Origin: Phytomonospora endophytica
GTDB taxonomy: Bacteria > Actinomycetota > Actinomycetes > Mycobacteriales > Micromonosporaceae
Direction of reading: 5' to 3'
NCBI RefSeq assembly: GCF_014202425.1
Contig: NZ_JACHGT010000016.1
Span: 62,001 to 126,000, forward strand
DNA: 64,000 nucleotides
The position numbers and the translations under genes are program-made. Below, piece after piece: positions 6,239 through 14,186 of this stretch (within the stretch, counting starts at the first letter, position 1; every line of letters starts with the position of its first letter). A model generated the notes under the pieces. It was not told the DNA's origin. It worked only from the letters and a program-made list of their open reading frames with translations, and searched no databases.

Positions 6239-7567
6239 TCAGGCGGCGCGGACGAGCGCACCTCCGAGGGTTTCGGCGAGCGGAGCGAGGGCGGCTTGTG
6301 CGTCGGCGAGACCGCGCTTGGTGGGCTTGCCGTAAATGTCGACGGTGGTCGTGATGCTCTTGTGCCCGGCGACGTGCCGCAGGGTCACGAGGTCGACCGA
6401 CGCGGCCACGAGCGCCGACAGCGCCGAGTGCCGCAGCCCGTGCGGGGTAAGCCCGTCGGTGTCCATGCCCAGCGAACGGGCGTCGCTAAGAATCGACTTC
6501 CAGTGCTTGTACCAAGCCGAGTGATACCAGAAGGTCCCCGACCGCGCCGGACACAGATACTCGTCCTTCCCCCGGCCGCCGCACAACACGTCCATGAGGA
6601 CGTCCAGGGCGGGCGGGTAGGTCGTCCAGCGGTAAGCAGCGTCGGACTTGCCGTGTCGGCGCAGAATCCATCGGGTCTTGAGTCCCTTGTCCTCGTCGGC
6701 GCCGAGCTTGACCACGGTCCGGTCTACCAGGATCGTGCGGTTGACGCGGTTGATCTGGCCGACGGTGAGCGGAGCGAGTTCGGACCAGCGCAGGCCGGTG
6801 ACGAGTTGAATCATGGCGAGGTCGGCGGCGGACTGGCGTCCGAGCGCGCGCGTGCTCGGCTTGCCGACACGCCCGGGTTTACTGACTTCCGAAACTCGTC
6901 CGTAGGCGGCTTGGAGGAACTTCCCCGACTCGTCGGTTCCGTCGATGATCGAGCGGGCCACGGAACCGCGCTTGGGCGCCCGGACGGCGGCGAGCGGGTT
7001 GCTCGTGATGAGCGGCGGCTCGCCGTTGGGTCCGAGGAGCATCGCGTCAGAGAAGATGGGGCCGATCGTCTCGCCCCGGATGTTTAGGACGGTCTTGGCG
7101 CTCAGTCCCTTGACCGTGAGCATCGTGTGTTGCCAGTCGAGGATGAGCTCCGGCGTGATGTCCGAGAGGGCGAGGTGCCCCAGGTGCGGCGAGACGTGAT
7201 CCCGGTGCCTCTGGCGGTATTTCCGGGGCTGGTCGTCATTGATCCGCCCTTCCTTTTCGATGCGCGTCAGGTAGTGCTCAGCGCGCTCGTCGTAGGTGGG
7301 TTCCGGCGCGGCCGGGGCGGGCTCGGCGGCGGGCTCGCCGCCGTCGAGGTAGGCCAGGAGGTAGGCCAGTCCGCGAGCGCGGAGAACGTCTCGTGACGGC
7401 CAGCGGTTTCCCGCCTCGGTGACGAGAGCGCAAAGGATTTTCGCGTCGGTCTCGTCGTTCACCGTGGGGTTGCAGCGCTCGATTCCTTCGCGCCAGCAGA
7501 CGCGCCAGACGGTGTACTTGGGTGCGCCGTTACGTCCGCCGCGCTCGCGGGATTCAACAGATGCCAT
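6239..7567 (-). CDS. int: Tyrosine recombinase (site-specific integrase)
   Basis: A 442-residue integrase of the phage/AICE type. Residues 92-150 form the SAM-like core-binding domain (HRDHVSPHLGHLALSDITPE). The catalytic domain follows with R260 (VTGLRWSEL), H376-x-x-R379 (TPHGLRHSA), H402 (VAGHKS) and the nucleophile Y412 (VDIYGK). It integrates and excises the element at the adjacent tRNA-Leu. The ATG at 7567 is preferred because a GGTGAT Shine-Dalgarno lies 10 bases upstream; an in-frame GTG at 7582 overlaps that site. The gene ends at a strong hairpin. All active-site residues are intact, so it should be functional. Confidence 0.9.
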   Translation of the reverse strand: MASVESRERGGRNGAPKYTVWRVCWREGIERCNPTVNDETDAKILCALVTEAGNRWPSRDVLRARGLAYLLAYLDGGEPAAEPAPAAPEPTYDERAEHYLTRIEKEGRINDDQPRKYRQRHRDHVSPHLGHLALSDITPELILDWQHTMLTVKGLSAKTVLNIRGETIGPIFSDAMLLGPNGEPPLITSNPLAAVRAPKRGSVARSIIDGTDESGKFLQAAYGRVSEVSKPGRVGKPSTRALGRQSAADLAMIQLVTGLRWSELAPLTVGQINRVNRTILVDRTVVKLGADEDKGLKTRWILRRHGKSDAAYRWTTYPPALDVLMDVLCGGRGKDEYLCPARSGTFWYHSAWYKHWKSILSDARSLGMDTDGLTPHGLRHSALSALVAASVDLVTLRHVAGHKSITTTVDIYGKPTKRGLADAQAALAPLAETLGGALVRAA

Positions 7568-7650
7568 GGTGGCGGTGATCACCTTTCGGCTACGCGTCAG
7601 TGCTCGTCGCGGAGCCGATCAACGGTGATGCGGGGGCGCGCCCGGGGGCG

Positions 7651-7674
7651 GTTGCCCCCCAGGTTGCCCCCCAG
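7651..7674. repeat. Tandem 12 bp direct repeats between integrase and tRNA
   Basis: GTTGCCCCCCAG occurs twice head to tail (7651-7662 and 7663-7674), about 60 bp from the tRNA 3' end and 84 bp upstream of the integrase start. Direct repeats in this position are typical of arm-type integrase or excisionase binding sites. No coding frame explains them. Confidence 0.5.
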
Positions 7675-7683
7675 AGATCGACT

Positions 7684-7723
7684 AAGGCCCTGACCGGAGA
7701 GCTAACTCCCTGGTCAGGGCCTT
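7684..7723. terminator. Hairpin just beyond the tRNA-Leu 3' end
   Basis: AAGGCCCTGACC (7684-7695) and GGTCAGGGCCTT (7712-7723) form a perfect 12 bp stem with a 16 base loop, starting 8 bases past the tRNA CCA end on the minus strand. It is placed to terminate tRNA transcription and lies within the probable attachment region of the element. Confidence 0.65.
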
Positions 7724-7731
7724 GATCTTAC

Positions 7732-7817
7732 TGGTGGGGAAGGGGGGAGTTGAACCCCCACGTCCTTTCGGACACACGGACCTGAACCGTGCGCGTCTGC
7801 CATTCCGCCACTTCCCC
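7732..7817 (-). tRNA. tRNA-Leu (anticodon CAG)
   Basis: Read on the minus strand: acceptor GGGGAAG (7817-7811) pairs with CTTCCCC, discriminator A and encoded CCA (7734-7732). The anticodon arm is CACGG-TTCAGGT-CCGTG with anticodon CAG. A long class II variable arm (GTCC-GAAA-GGAC) and a T arm with TTCAACT follow. It is the integration target of the element to its left and appears intact. Confidence 0.95.
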
Positions 7818-8153
7818 AAGAAGTGGTCTCCCCTGCCCTTTGACGAGCAGTGGAGCGAGAGTGAGACTAGCAGTCTCCGGCCGGGACCTTCAAACGGGTT
7901 ACCCGTGACCGTCCCGGCACGCCCTAACAGACGGCCGCGTGAAAAAACATGGCCGTCCCGACGAACGGTGCCGAGCGCCGAAAGTCTAACCTGACGGCTG
8001 AGATGTCGACGGTTCACCCCCGTCGGCGAGCAAGCGTGACCAGCGTCGTCACGTGGGGCAGCCGCGAAAGAATAGCACAAACCGTACGCTTGCCCCCGCC
8101 CCGTGTGACAGCGCCCGATACCATCAAGGTCTCGGACACGACAGGAGGAGCCG
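7818..8153. other. Intergenic region between tRNA-Leu and fhaA
   Basis: No gene is seen. It holds the tRNA promoter near its left end and, close to fhaA, a TACCAT box (8119-8124) about 30 bases before the fhaA start, a plausible minus-10 for the fhaA operon. The rest shows nothing I can interpret. Confidence 0.4.
7864..7893 (-). promoter_or_regulatory. Promoter of tRNA-Leu
   Basis: On the minus strand, TTGAAG (7893-7888) and TAGTCT (7869-7864) are separated by 18 bp. This is a good primary-sigma minus-35/minus-10 pair about 47 bases upstream of the mature tRNA 5' end. Confidence 0.55.
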
Positions 8154-8900
8154 GTGAGCGTTCTGCAACGCTTTGAGAAGCGGTTGGAGGGCATGTTCGA
8201 GGGTGCCTTCGCCAAGATGTTCAAAGGCGTTGTGCACCCCGTCGAGGTGGCAAGCGCCATGCAGCGTGAAGCTGAAGCGCACAAGGCCATCCTGGCGGGC
8301 GGACGCACCCTCGTTCCCAACCGCTACGTCATCGACCTCTCGGCCGGTGACCACGATCGTCTCGCGCCCTACGCGGCCGCGCTGGCTCAGGAGCTGGCGC
8401 AGTCCCAGGCGGAGTACATCGGCGAGCACGGCTGGACCGTGTACGGCGACGTCATCGTCGAGGTGGAGCGCGGCGACGGTCTCGACACCGGCATGTTCCG
8501 GGTGACCGCCGAGGTGTCCACCGGCGACGGGAGCCAGCCTCCCGGCGGCCCGGGCTTCGGTCCGCCGCAGGGCGGCGATCAGGGCTACGGTCCGCCGCAG
8601 CCTCCGATGGGGACTCCGGCCGGCGCGAAGCTGATCTCCGGGGACGGTCGTCAGTACGCGGTGGCGATGGGTCAGACGACCATCGGCCGCGGCGAGCAGG
8701 CCCAGATCCGGCTGCCCGACGTGGGCATCTCCCGCCGTCACGCCCGAGTCGACTACGACGGCCAGCAGGTCCTCGTCACCGACCTCGGTTCGACGAACGG
8801 GACGATGGTCAACGGCCAGCGCATCACGACCGTCTCGATCCGTCCCGGTGACGTGATCCAGCTGGGCACCACCTCCTTGACCCTGCACCTGGATTCCTAG
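8154..8900 (+). CDS. fhaA: FhaA, FHA-domain protein
   Basis: A 248-residue cytoplasmic adaptor. Residues 1-115 are the DUF3662/FhaA N-terminal domain (from MSVLQRFEKRLEGMFEGAFA). A Gly/Pro/Gln-rich linker is followed by a forkhead-associated domain from about residue 170 with TTIGRGE, SRRHARVDYDG and TDLGSTNGTMVNG, the phosphothreonine-binding residues. In mycobacteria FhaA binds phosphorylated partners of PknB such as MviN and regulates peptidoglycan synthesis. The GTG start at 8154 follows AGGAGGAGCC. It is first in the conserved order fhaA-fhaB-pstP-rodA-pbpA-pknA-pknB and is probably cotranscribed with fhaB 16 bp downstream. The linker is much shorter than in Mycobacterium tuberculosis FhaA. 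Confidence 0.93.
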   Translation: MSVLQRFEKRLEGMFEGAFAKMFKGVVHPVEVASAMQREAEAHKAILAGGRTLVPNRYVIDLSAGDHDRLAPYAAALAQELAQSQAEYIGEHGWTVYGDVIVEVERGDGLDTGMFRVTAEVSTGDGSQPPGGPGFGPPQGGDQGYGPPQPPMGTPAGAKLISGDGRQYAVAMGQTTIGRGEQAQIRLPDVGISRRHARVDYDGQQVLVTDLGSTNGTMVNGQRITTVSIRPGDVIQLGTTSLTLHLDS

Positions 8901-8916
8901 AGCGGAGACCTCGGAC

Positions 8917-9393
8917 GTGCCCGAGATCGTCTTCACGGTCACCCGTTTCGGGTTCCTACTCCTCCTGTGGGTCTTCGTGTTCGCGGTGGCGCGCACGATC
9001 CGGCAGGACTCCTACTCGGGTTCGCGCGGCGGCTCTCCGGTCGCCGCGCCGCCCTCGGTGGGTTCGGCGGCGGGCGGCCGTCGCGGCGCGAGCCGCGCCC
9101 GGGCCGCGCGCCATCTCGTCGTGACCGCCGGTGAACTCAAGGGCCGTTCGGTGCCCCTGGGGGAATCGGTCATCACCATGGGTCGCGCGCCCGACTCCAC
9201 ATTGATCATCAACGATGACTACGCCTCGACCCGGCACGCTCAACTCGTGCCGCGGAACGGGCAGTGGTTCATCGACGACCTCGGCTCGACCAACGGCACC
9301 TACCTGGATCGCGCTAAGGTCAGCGGACCAACTCCTGTCCCCCTCGGTGTTCCGATCAGGATCGGCCGCACCAGTTTCGAGCTGCGCCCATGA
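8917..9393 (+). CDS. fhaB: FhaB, membrane-anchored FHA-domain protein
   Basis: A 158-residue protein with one N-terminal membrane helix (FGFLLLLWVFVFAVARTI, about residues 8-27), a Gly/Arg-rich linker and a C-terminal FHA domain (ITMGRAPDSTLIINDDYAST, then RHAQL and DLGSTNGTYLD). This is the FhaB layout that places a phosphothreonine reader at the division or growth site near PknA/PknB and RodA/FtsW. The GTG start follows GCGGAGACC, 16 bp after fhaA. Its last four bases overlap the pstP start (ATGA), so the two are translationally coupled. Confidence 0.93.
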   Translation: MPEIVFTVTRFGFLLLLWVFVFAVARTIRQDSYSGSRGGSPVAAPPSVGSAAGGRRGASRARAARHLVVTAGELKGRSVPLGESVITMGRAPDSTLIINDDYASTRHAQLVPRNGQWFIDDLGSTNGTYLDRAKVSGPTPVPLGVPIRIGRTSFELRP

Positions 9394-10706
9394 CTTTGAC
9401 TTTGCGTTACGCCGCGCAATCCGACCGCGGCCTGATCCGCGACGGCAACCAGGACTCGGTCTACGCGGGACCGCGTCTCCTCGCCGTCGCCGACGGGATG
9501 GGCGGCATGGCCGCCGGTGACGTCGCCAGCAACATCGCCATCGCCACGCTGTCCACTCTGGACGAGGACGTGCCGCGCGGCGATCTCGCGCAGGCGCTCG
9601 CGGAGGGCGCGCTCGCCGCCAACGACCGCATCCGCGACACCGTCGACGAGAACCCGCACATGGAGGGCATGGGCACCACACTCGTGGCGTTCCTGTTCGG
9701 CGGCAGCACCATGGGCTTGATCAACATCGGCGATTCGCGAGCATACCGCTTTCGCGACGGCGTCCTCGAACAGATCACCCGTGACGACACCTACGTGCAG
9801 ATGCTCGTCGACGAGGGCCGGATCACGCCCGAGGAGGCGAGCGTCCACCCGCAGCGTTCGCTGATCATGCGCGCGCTGGGGACGGGTGACCTGGACCCGG
9901 TCGCCTCGACCTTCGATCCGATCCCCGGCGACCGGTACCTCCTGTGCAGCGACGGCCTGTCGGGCGTGGTGAGCGATGAGACGATCGCGCAGACGCTGTC
10001 CGACTTCGCCGACCCGAAGGAGGCGACCGAGCGTCTCGTGCAGCTGGCGTTGCGCGGTGGCGGCCCGGACAACATCACGGTCATCGTCGCCGACGTGACC
10101 GACGCCGACATCGTCGAGGGCCAGCCCATCGTGGGCGGCGCGGCGGCCCGCGACCGCGGCAACGTGACCTCCGCCGACGCGTCGAGCCCGGCGGCCCGCG
10201 CGGCCGCGGCGACGGCTCCGGCCCGTGAGGACGACCCGCAGTCCGACGATGACGACGACAACGGTGAACCCCCGCGTCGCGGCAAGCGCCGGGCGCTGCT
10301 GTGGACGCTGATCGTGGTCCTAGCGCTGGGTGTGCTCGGGACCGGTGGCTACCTGTACGTCCAGTCGCAGTATTACGTGGGTGAGGGTCCGCACGGGAAC
10401 GTGGCGATCTTCCGGGGCGTGCCGGGGACTTTCGCCGGTGTGTCCTTCTCGTCGCTGCAGCTGGAGTCCGGCACACCCGTCGACGATCTCAACGACGTCG
10501 CCCGCGGCAACGTCGAGCAGGGCATCACCGCCGACAGTCTCGCCAAGGCCCGCGAGATCCTCGGCCAGCTCACCTCGGCCGACCCGAACAACCCGAACAT
10601 TCTCCCGCTGTGCCCGACGCCGTCGCCCGATCCGTCGAGCTCGGCACCGTCGGAGAACACGAGTGCGGCACCCGGCGACGACGAGAACTGCCGTACCGGT
10701 GACTGA
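9390..10706 (+). CDS. pstP: PstP, PP2C-family Ser/Thr phosphatase
   Basis: A 438-residue membrane phosphatase that reverses PknA/PknB phosphorylation. The PP2C domain covers residues 1-235 with metal-binding motifs DGNQDSVYA, VADGMGGMAAGD, GDSRAYRF, CSDGLSGV and GGPDNITVIV. An acidic juxtamembrane linker (DDDDDNGEPPRRGKRR) precedes one transmembrane helix near residues 307-328 (LLWTLIVVLALGVLGTGGYL). An extracellular domain of about 105 residues ends in a Pro/Ser-rich tail. Length and layout match actinobacterial PstP. It overlaps fhaB by four bases. Unlike in mycobacteria, the next operon gene rodA follows only after a 519 bp gap filled with repeats. Confidence 0.94.
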   Translation: MTLTLRYAAQSDRGLIRDGNQDSVYAGPRLLAVADGMGGMAAGDVASNIAIATLSTLDEDVPRGDLAQALAEGALAANDRIRDTVDENPHMEGMGTTLVAFLFGGSTMGLINIGDSRAYRFRDGVLEQITRDDTYVQMLVDEGRITPEEASVHPQRSLIMRALGTGDLDPVASTFDPIPGDRYLLCSDGLSGVVSDETIAQTLSDFADPKEATERLVQLALRGGGPDNITVIVADVTDADIVEGQPIVGGAAARDRGNVTSADASSPAARAAAATAPAREDDPQSDDDDDNGEPPRRGKRRALLWTLIVVLALGVLGTGGYLYVQSQYYVGEGPHGNVAIFRGVPGTFAGVSFSSLQLESGTPVDDLNDVARGNVEQGITADSLAKAREILGQLTSADPNNPNILPLCPTPSPDPSSSAPSENTSAAPGDDENCRTGD

Positions 10707-10724
10707 ACGCGCCGCCGCGGGTGT

Positions 10725-10753
10725 GCGCACCGGGCGGGCACGGACCGGTGCGC
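10725..10753. terminator. Hairpin after pstP
   Basis: GCGCACCGG (10725-10733) pairs with CCGGTGCGC (10745-10753) around an 11 base loop, 18 bases after the pstP stop. It has no T run. It is a candidate terminator that would separate fhaAB-pstP from rodA. Confidence 0.45.
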
Positions 10754-10884
10754 CCGGCGCGCCGGCACCGCAACCGCATGGACGTCGTCACACAACGCGG
10801 CGGCATGGTCACCATGGGCGAAACGTCTGGACCGTGCCCGCTGTGGGGTCTCGTTCGCGTCGCCCGGGTGAGCAGGCCACGGGC

Positions 10885-10950
10885 GGCGGGCCGAGCCCGA
10901 TCCCATACCTGGCGGGCGGTCTCCGTCGCGCCGCCGAAACCAGCACAGCG
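10885..10950. repeat. Dispersed 66 bp repeat, copy 1
   Basis: Begins GGCGGGCCGAGCCCGATCCC and ends CCAGCACAGCG. A second copy lies at 11121-11186 (about 9 differences by eye) and a third, more diverged and extended copy at 21194-21279. The copies are intergenic and all have the same orientation. The region is noncoding: frames across it are not conserved between copies. Confidence 0.65.
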
Positions 10951-10972
10951 AGCGATTCTCACGCCTCCGCTC

Positions 10973-11056
10973 TTGTCACACCTCGCCCGTATCGTGATTT
11001 TCGGGGCCCCTTCGGGGCGAGCGGGGGAGCGCGTCCTTCGGGCGGCCGTCCGCCGC
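10973..11056. repeat. Dispersed 84 bp repeat, copy 1
   Basis: An 84 bp unit beginning TTGTCACACCTCGCCCGTAT and ending GGCCGTCCGCCGC. It recurs without gaps at 20978-21061 with 7 mismatches (about 92 percent identity). Within it CTCGCCC and GGGCGAG are conserved in both copies and could pair to form a hairpin around a GGGGCCCC core. It lies in the pstP-rodA gap between two copies of the 66 bp repeat. Confidence 0.75.
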
Positions 11057-11120
11057 TGAACGCCGCCCCCGAAACCGAGCCCGCGCTTCGCTCGCCCGCA
11101 CCCACCGGGAACCCGTCACC

Positions 11121-11186
11121 GGCGGGCCGAGCCCGATCCCATGCCCGGCGGGCGGTCTTCTTCGCGTCGCCCGAACCGGCAGAGCG
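11121..11186. repeat. Dispersed 66 bp repeat, copy 2
   Basis: Same length as the copy at 10885-10950 and aligned without gaps, about 86 percent identical. It ends 39 bases before the rodA start, so it is part of the rodA leader region. Confidence 0.65.
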
Positions 11187-11225
11187 CCACAACGAGCAGA
11201 ACCCGAGTCCTTCTGGGGGATCCCT

Positions 11226-12725
11226 GTGACCGCGTCCGCGTCCGTGTCCGTCTCGGGTCCCTCGGGTGGGGCCGCCGGGTCTCGTCGCCGCACCAGACGC
11301 GGCACGGAGCTGGCGCTGTTGCTGTTGGCCCTGTTCATCATCATGGGCTTCTATGCCGCGTGCGACATCGCGTTGACGCAGCAGGTGACGAGTTCGGTGT
11401 TCACGTTGCCGCTGCTCCTGGCGGTCCCGTTCCTCATCGCGCATGTCCTGGTGCGGGCGTTCGCGCCCTACGCCGACCCGATCCTGCTTCCGGCGGCGGC
11501 TTTGCTGACGGGCCTGGGCGTGGTGTTCATCCGGCGCCTCGATCTGGTCAACGATCCTTTCGACGAGATCGACCGCCCGGATCTGGCGACGGCGGCGGGC
11601 CGCGCCGACGTGCCGCTGTTCAGCGGCCAGGGCATCCGCCAGTACTGGTACGTCGTCATCGCGATCGTGCTGTTCGCGCTGGTCCTCGGTCTGCTCAAGG
11701 ATCACCGGATCCTGTCGCGTTACGCCTACACGCTGGGCCTCGCCGGTCTCGTCCTGGTCGGGCTCCCGGCGGTCCTGCCGGCGTCGATCTCGATGGTGAA
11801 CGGCTCGAAGCTGTGGATCCGCATCGGCGGTTTCTCCATCCAGCCCAGCGAGTTCGCCAAACTGCTCCTGTTGTCGTTCTTCGCCTATTACCTCGTGCGC
11901 AAGCGGGAGGTGCTGTCCCTCGAAGGCAAGAAGATCTTCGGGATGGTCTTCCCCCGGGGCCGCGACCTGGTCCCGGTCCTGGTCGTGTGGGGCGCGAGCA
12001 TCCTGATCCTGGTCTTCGAACGCGACCTGGGCACGTCGCTGATGTTCTTCGGCATGTTCGTGGCGATGCTCTATGTGGCGACCGAGCGCACGAGCTGGTT
12101 CGTGATCGGCATCGGCCTGTTCGCGGGCGCGGCGGTGCTGGCGCATTCGCTGTTCAGCAACCTCCAGCTGCGCGTGAAGATCTGGACCGACCCGTGGCCC
12201 TACATCGACGAGGAGAGCTTCCAGCTCGTCCGGGGCCTCTTCGGGATGGGCACCGGCGGACTGTTCGGTTCCGGCCCCGGCCAGGGTCAGCCCGAGCGGG
12301 TCCCCTACGCCTCCAGCGACTTCATCATCACCGGTTTCGGTGAGGAGATCGGCCTGGTCGGCCTGACGGCGATGCTGCTGGTCTACATGATGCTCATCGG
12401 CCGGGGCATCAAGGCCGGCCTGATGGTCCGTGACGCGTTCGGCAAACTCCTCGCCGTCGGCGCCTCGTTCACCATGGGGTTGCAGGTGTTCGTCATTGTG
12501 GGTGGTGTGACCAAGCTGATCCCGCTGACGGGTCTGACCACGCCGTTCCTGTCCTACGGCGGTTCCTCGCTGCTCGCGAACTGGCTCGTGGTCGCGCTGC
12601 TCATCCGCATCTCCGACACCGCCCGCAGGCCCCCGGCCGCGGGAGTCCCGATCCCCGGCGGCGGAACCGGCCCGGCCAAACCGGACCGTCTCGACCACGC
12701 GCCCACGGAGGTGATCAAGCTGTGA
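11226..12725 (+). CDS. rodA: RodA/FtsW-family peptidoglycan glycosyltransferase
   Basis: A 499-residue SEDS-family membrane enzyme that polymerises lipid II into glycan strands at sites of growth. About ten hydrophobic helices are visible. The family motifs are WIRIGGFSIQPSEFAK near residues 197-212, VFERDLGTSLMFFGMFVA, and the loop YASSDFIITGFGEEIGLVG with its acidic residues. The N-terminus is a short Ser-rich, cytoplasmic tail ending in RRRTRRGTELAL. The GTG start at 11226 follows GGGGGATCCCT. It overlaps the PBP gene downstream by four bases (GTGA), the usual pairing of a SEDS glycosyltransferase with its class B PBP partner. Its leader contains dispersed repeats. Confidence 0.93.
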   Translation: MTASASVSVSGPSGGAAGSRRRTRRGTELALLLLALFIIMGFYAACDIALTQQVTSSVFTLPLLLAVPFLIAHVLVRAFAPYADPILLPAAALLTGLGVVFIRRLDLVNDPFDEIDRPDLATAAGRADVPLFSGQGIRQYWYVVIAIVLFALVLGLLKDHRILSRYAYTLGLAGLVLVGLPAVLPASISMVNGSKLWIRIGGFSIQPSEFAKLLLLSFFAYYLVRKREVLSLEGKKIFGMVFPRGRDLVPVLVVWGASILILVFERDLGTSLMFFGMFVAMLYVATERTSWFVIGIGLFAGAAVLAHSLFSNLQLRVKIWTDPWPYIDEESFQLVRGLFGMGTGGLFGSGPGQGQPERVPYASSDFIITGFGEEIGLVGLTAMLLVYMMLIGRGIKAGLMVRDAFGKLLAVGASFTMGLQVFVIVGGVTKLIPLTGLTTPFLSYGGSSLLANWLVVALLIRISDTARRPPAAGVPIPGGGTGPAKPDRLDHAPTEVIKL

Positions 12726-14158
12726 ACGCCCCCATGCGACGTGTCGCGATGGTCTCGATCGCGCTTTTCGCGCTGCTGATCGGCAACCTGACCTGGGTCC
12801 AGTTCTTCCAGAGCGACTTCTACGCCAACCACCCGCGCAACACGCGCGTCCAGCTGGAGGAGTACAGCCGCCAGCGGGGCGCGATCCTCGCCGGCAGCGA
12901 ACCGATCGCCACGAGCGTGGCGACCGACGGCGAACTGAAGTACCAGCGCGAGTACCCCGACGGCCCGCTGTACGCGAACCTGACGGGGTACAAGTCGCTC
13001 GTCCACGGTTCCTCGGGCATCGAGGGCGCGGAGAACGAGGTCCTGTCGGGCTCCGACGACCGTCTCTTCGTCGACCGGATCACCGACACCTTCACCGGCC
13101 GTGAACCGGCCGGCGGGAACGTGATCCTGAGCGTGAACCCGAAGGTCCAGGAGGCGATGGCCAAGGGAATCGGCAATTCTGTCGGCGCCGCCGTCGCGAT
13201 CGACCCGAAGACCGGGGCGATCCTCGGCCAGTTCACGTCACCCTCCTATGACCCGAACCTGCTCGCCGACCACGACACGAACGCCGAGGCGGAGGCGTGG
13301 AAGTCGCTCAACGGCGACGGCGACCGTCCGATGCTGGACCGGAGCGCCTCCGACCGCTACCCGCCCGGCTCGACCTTCAAGGTCATCGTCTCGGCGGCGC
13401 TGCTGGAAATGGGCTACACACCCGACACGATGGTCCCGGCGGGCAACTCCTACTCGCCGCCGGACACCACGCACGACATCACCAACAGCAACAACCAGTG
13501 CCCCAATGCGCAGATGCCGCTCAAGGAGGCCCTCGCGCTCTCCTGCAACACGACCTTCTCGCGCCTGTGCGTGGAGGAGATCGGGCCGGAGAAGATCGCC
13601 GAGACGGCCGCGAAGTTCGGCTTCGAGGAGGGCTACTCCACGCCCCTCGACGTCGTCGCGAGCACGACCGGCACCCTCGGTGACAAGGCCACGCTCGCCC
13701 AGTCGTGCATCGGCCAGAACGAGGTCGCGGCCACGCCCTTCCAGATGGCGATGCTCTCGGCGGCGATCGCCAACGGCGGTACGCGCATGGCGCCGCACCT
13801 GGTCAAGGAGCTACAGGCTCCCGACCAGACCACCCTTGAGCGCACCACCTCGGAGAAGCTCGGCGACTCGGTCGATCCCGAGATCGCCGCCCAGCTCCAG
13901 GAGATGATGGTCGGCGTCGTCAACAACGGCACCGGCGGCAACGCCAAGGTCGACGGCGTCGTCGTCGGCGGCAAGACCGGTACCGCCGAGCACGGCGACG
14001 GCGTGCCCGAGCACGGGTGGTTCACTGGGTACGCGATGGGCGACGACGGGAAACCCGCCATCGCGGTCGCGGTCTTCCTCGACTCCGCCGGCGACGGCGG
14101 CAGTGGCGAGGCCACGAGCATCGCCGGGTCGGTCATCAGGGCCGCACTCGGCAAATGA
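12722..14158 (+). CDS. pbpA: PbpA, class B penicillin-binding protein (transpeptidase)
   Basis: A 478-residue peptidoglycan DD-transpeptidase, partner of RodA. It has an N-terminal membrane anchor (MVSIALFALLIGNLTWVQFF), a dimerisation or pedestal domain, and a transpeptidase domain with the three active-site motifs in order: S-x-x-K in YPPGSTFKV (about residue 218), S-x-N in ALSCNTTF and KTG in GGKTGTAEHG. Length fits actinobacterial PbpA. The GTG start overlaps the rodA stop, giving translational coupling. The next gene pknA begins 28 bases later, so the kinase pair is probably in the same transcript. Confidence 0.94.
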   Translation: MNAPMRRVAMVSIALFALLIGNLTWVQFFQSDFYANHPRNTRVQLEEYSRQRGAILAGSEPIATSVATDGELKYQREYPDGPLYANLTGYKSLVHGSSGIEGAENEVLSGSDDRLFVDRITDTFTGREPAGGNVILSVNPKVQEAMAKGIGNSVGAAVAIDPKTGAILGQFTSPSYDPNLLADHDTNAEAEAWKSLNGDGDRPMLDRSASDRYPPGSTFKVIVSAALLEMGYTPDTMVPAGNSYSPPDTTHDITNSNNQCPNAQMPLKEALALSCNTTFSRLCVEEIGPEKIAETAAKFGFEEGYSTPLDVVASTTGTLGDKATLAQSCIGQNEVAATPFQMAMLSAAIANGGTRMAPHLVKELQAPDQTTLERTTSEKLGDSVDPEIAAQLQEMMVGVVNNGTGGNAKVDGVVVGGKTGTAEHGDGVPEHGWFTGYAMGDDGKPAIAVAVFLDSAGDGGSGEATSIAGSVIRAALGK

Positions 14159-14186
14159 CGAACAGAACACCCCTGGGGAGGACCAG

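Larger units (their letters stand above)
1..7731. mobile_element. Right part of an integrative element inserted at tRNA-Leu
   Basis: A tyrosine integrase gene lies next to the 3' end of an intact tRNA-Leu, with an excisionase-like gene just beyond it, a tight operon of small phage- or plasmid-type genes and toxin-immunity cargo. The tRNA is on the minus strand, so its 3' end faces left, and insertion at the tRNA 3' end puts the element on the left as seen. The left junction is outside the window, so I cannot say whether this is an actinomycete integrative conjugative element or a prophage. No tra/FtsK, rep or capsid gene is visible in this part. The extent to position 1 is inferred. Confidence 0.75.

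Noticed and set aside
10330..11229. 299-residue plus-strand frame through the pstP tail and repeats
   Set aside because: It shares the coding strand of pstP in another frame and crosses repeats whose frame is not conserved in the second copy.
10959..12698. 579-residue minus-strand frame across rodA
   Set aside because: Shadow of rodA plus the repeat region; highly charged His/Glu/Gln-rich nonsense product.
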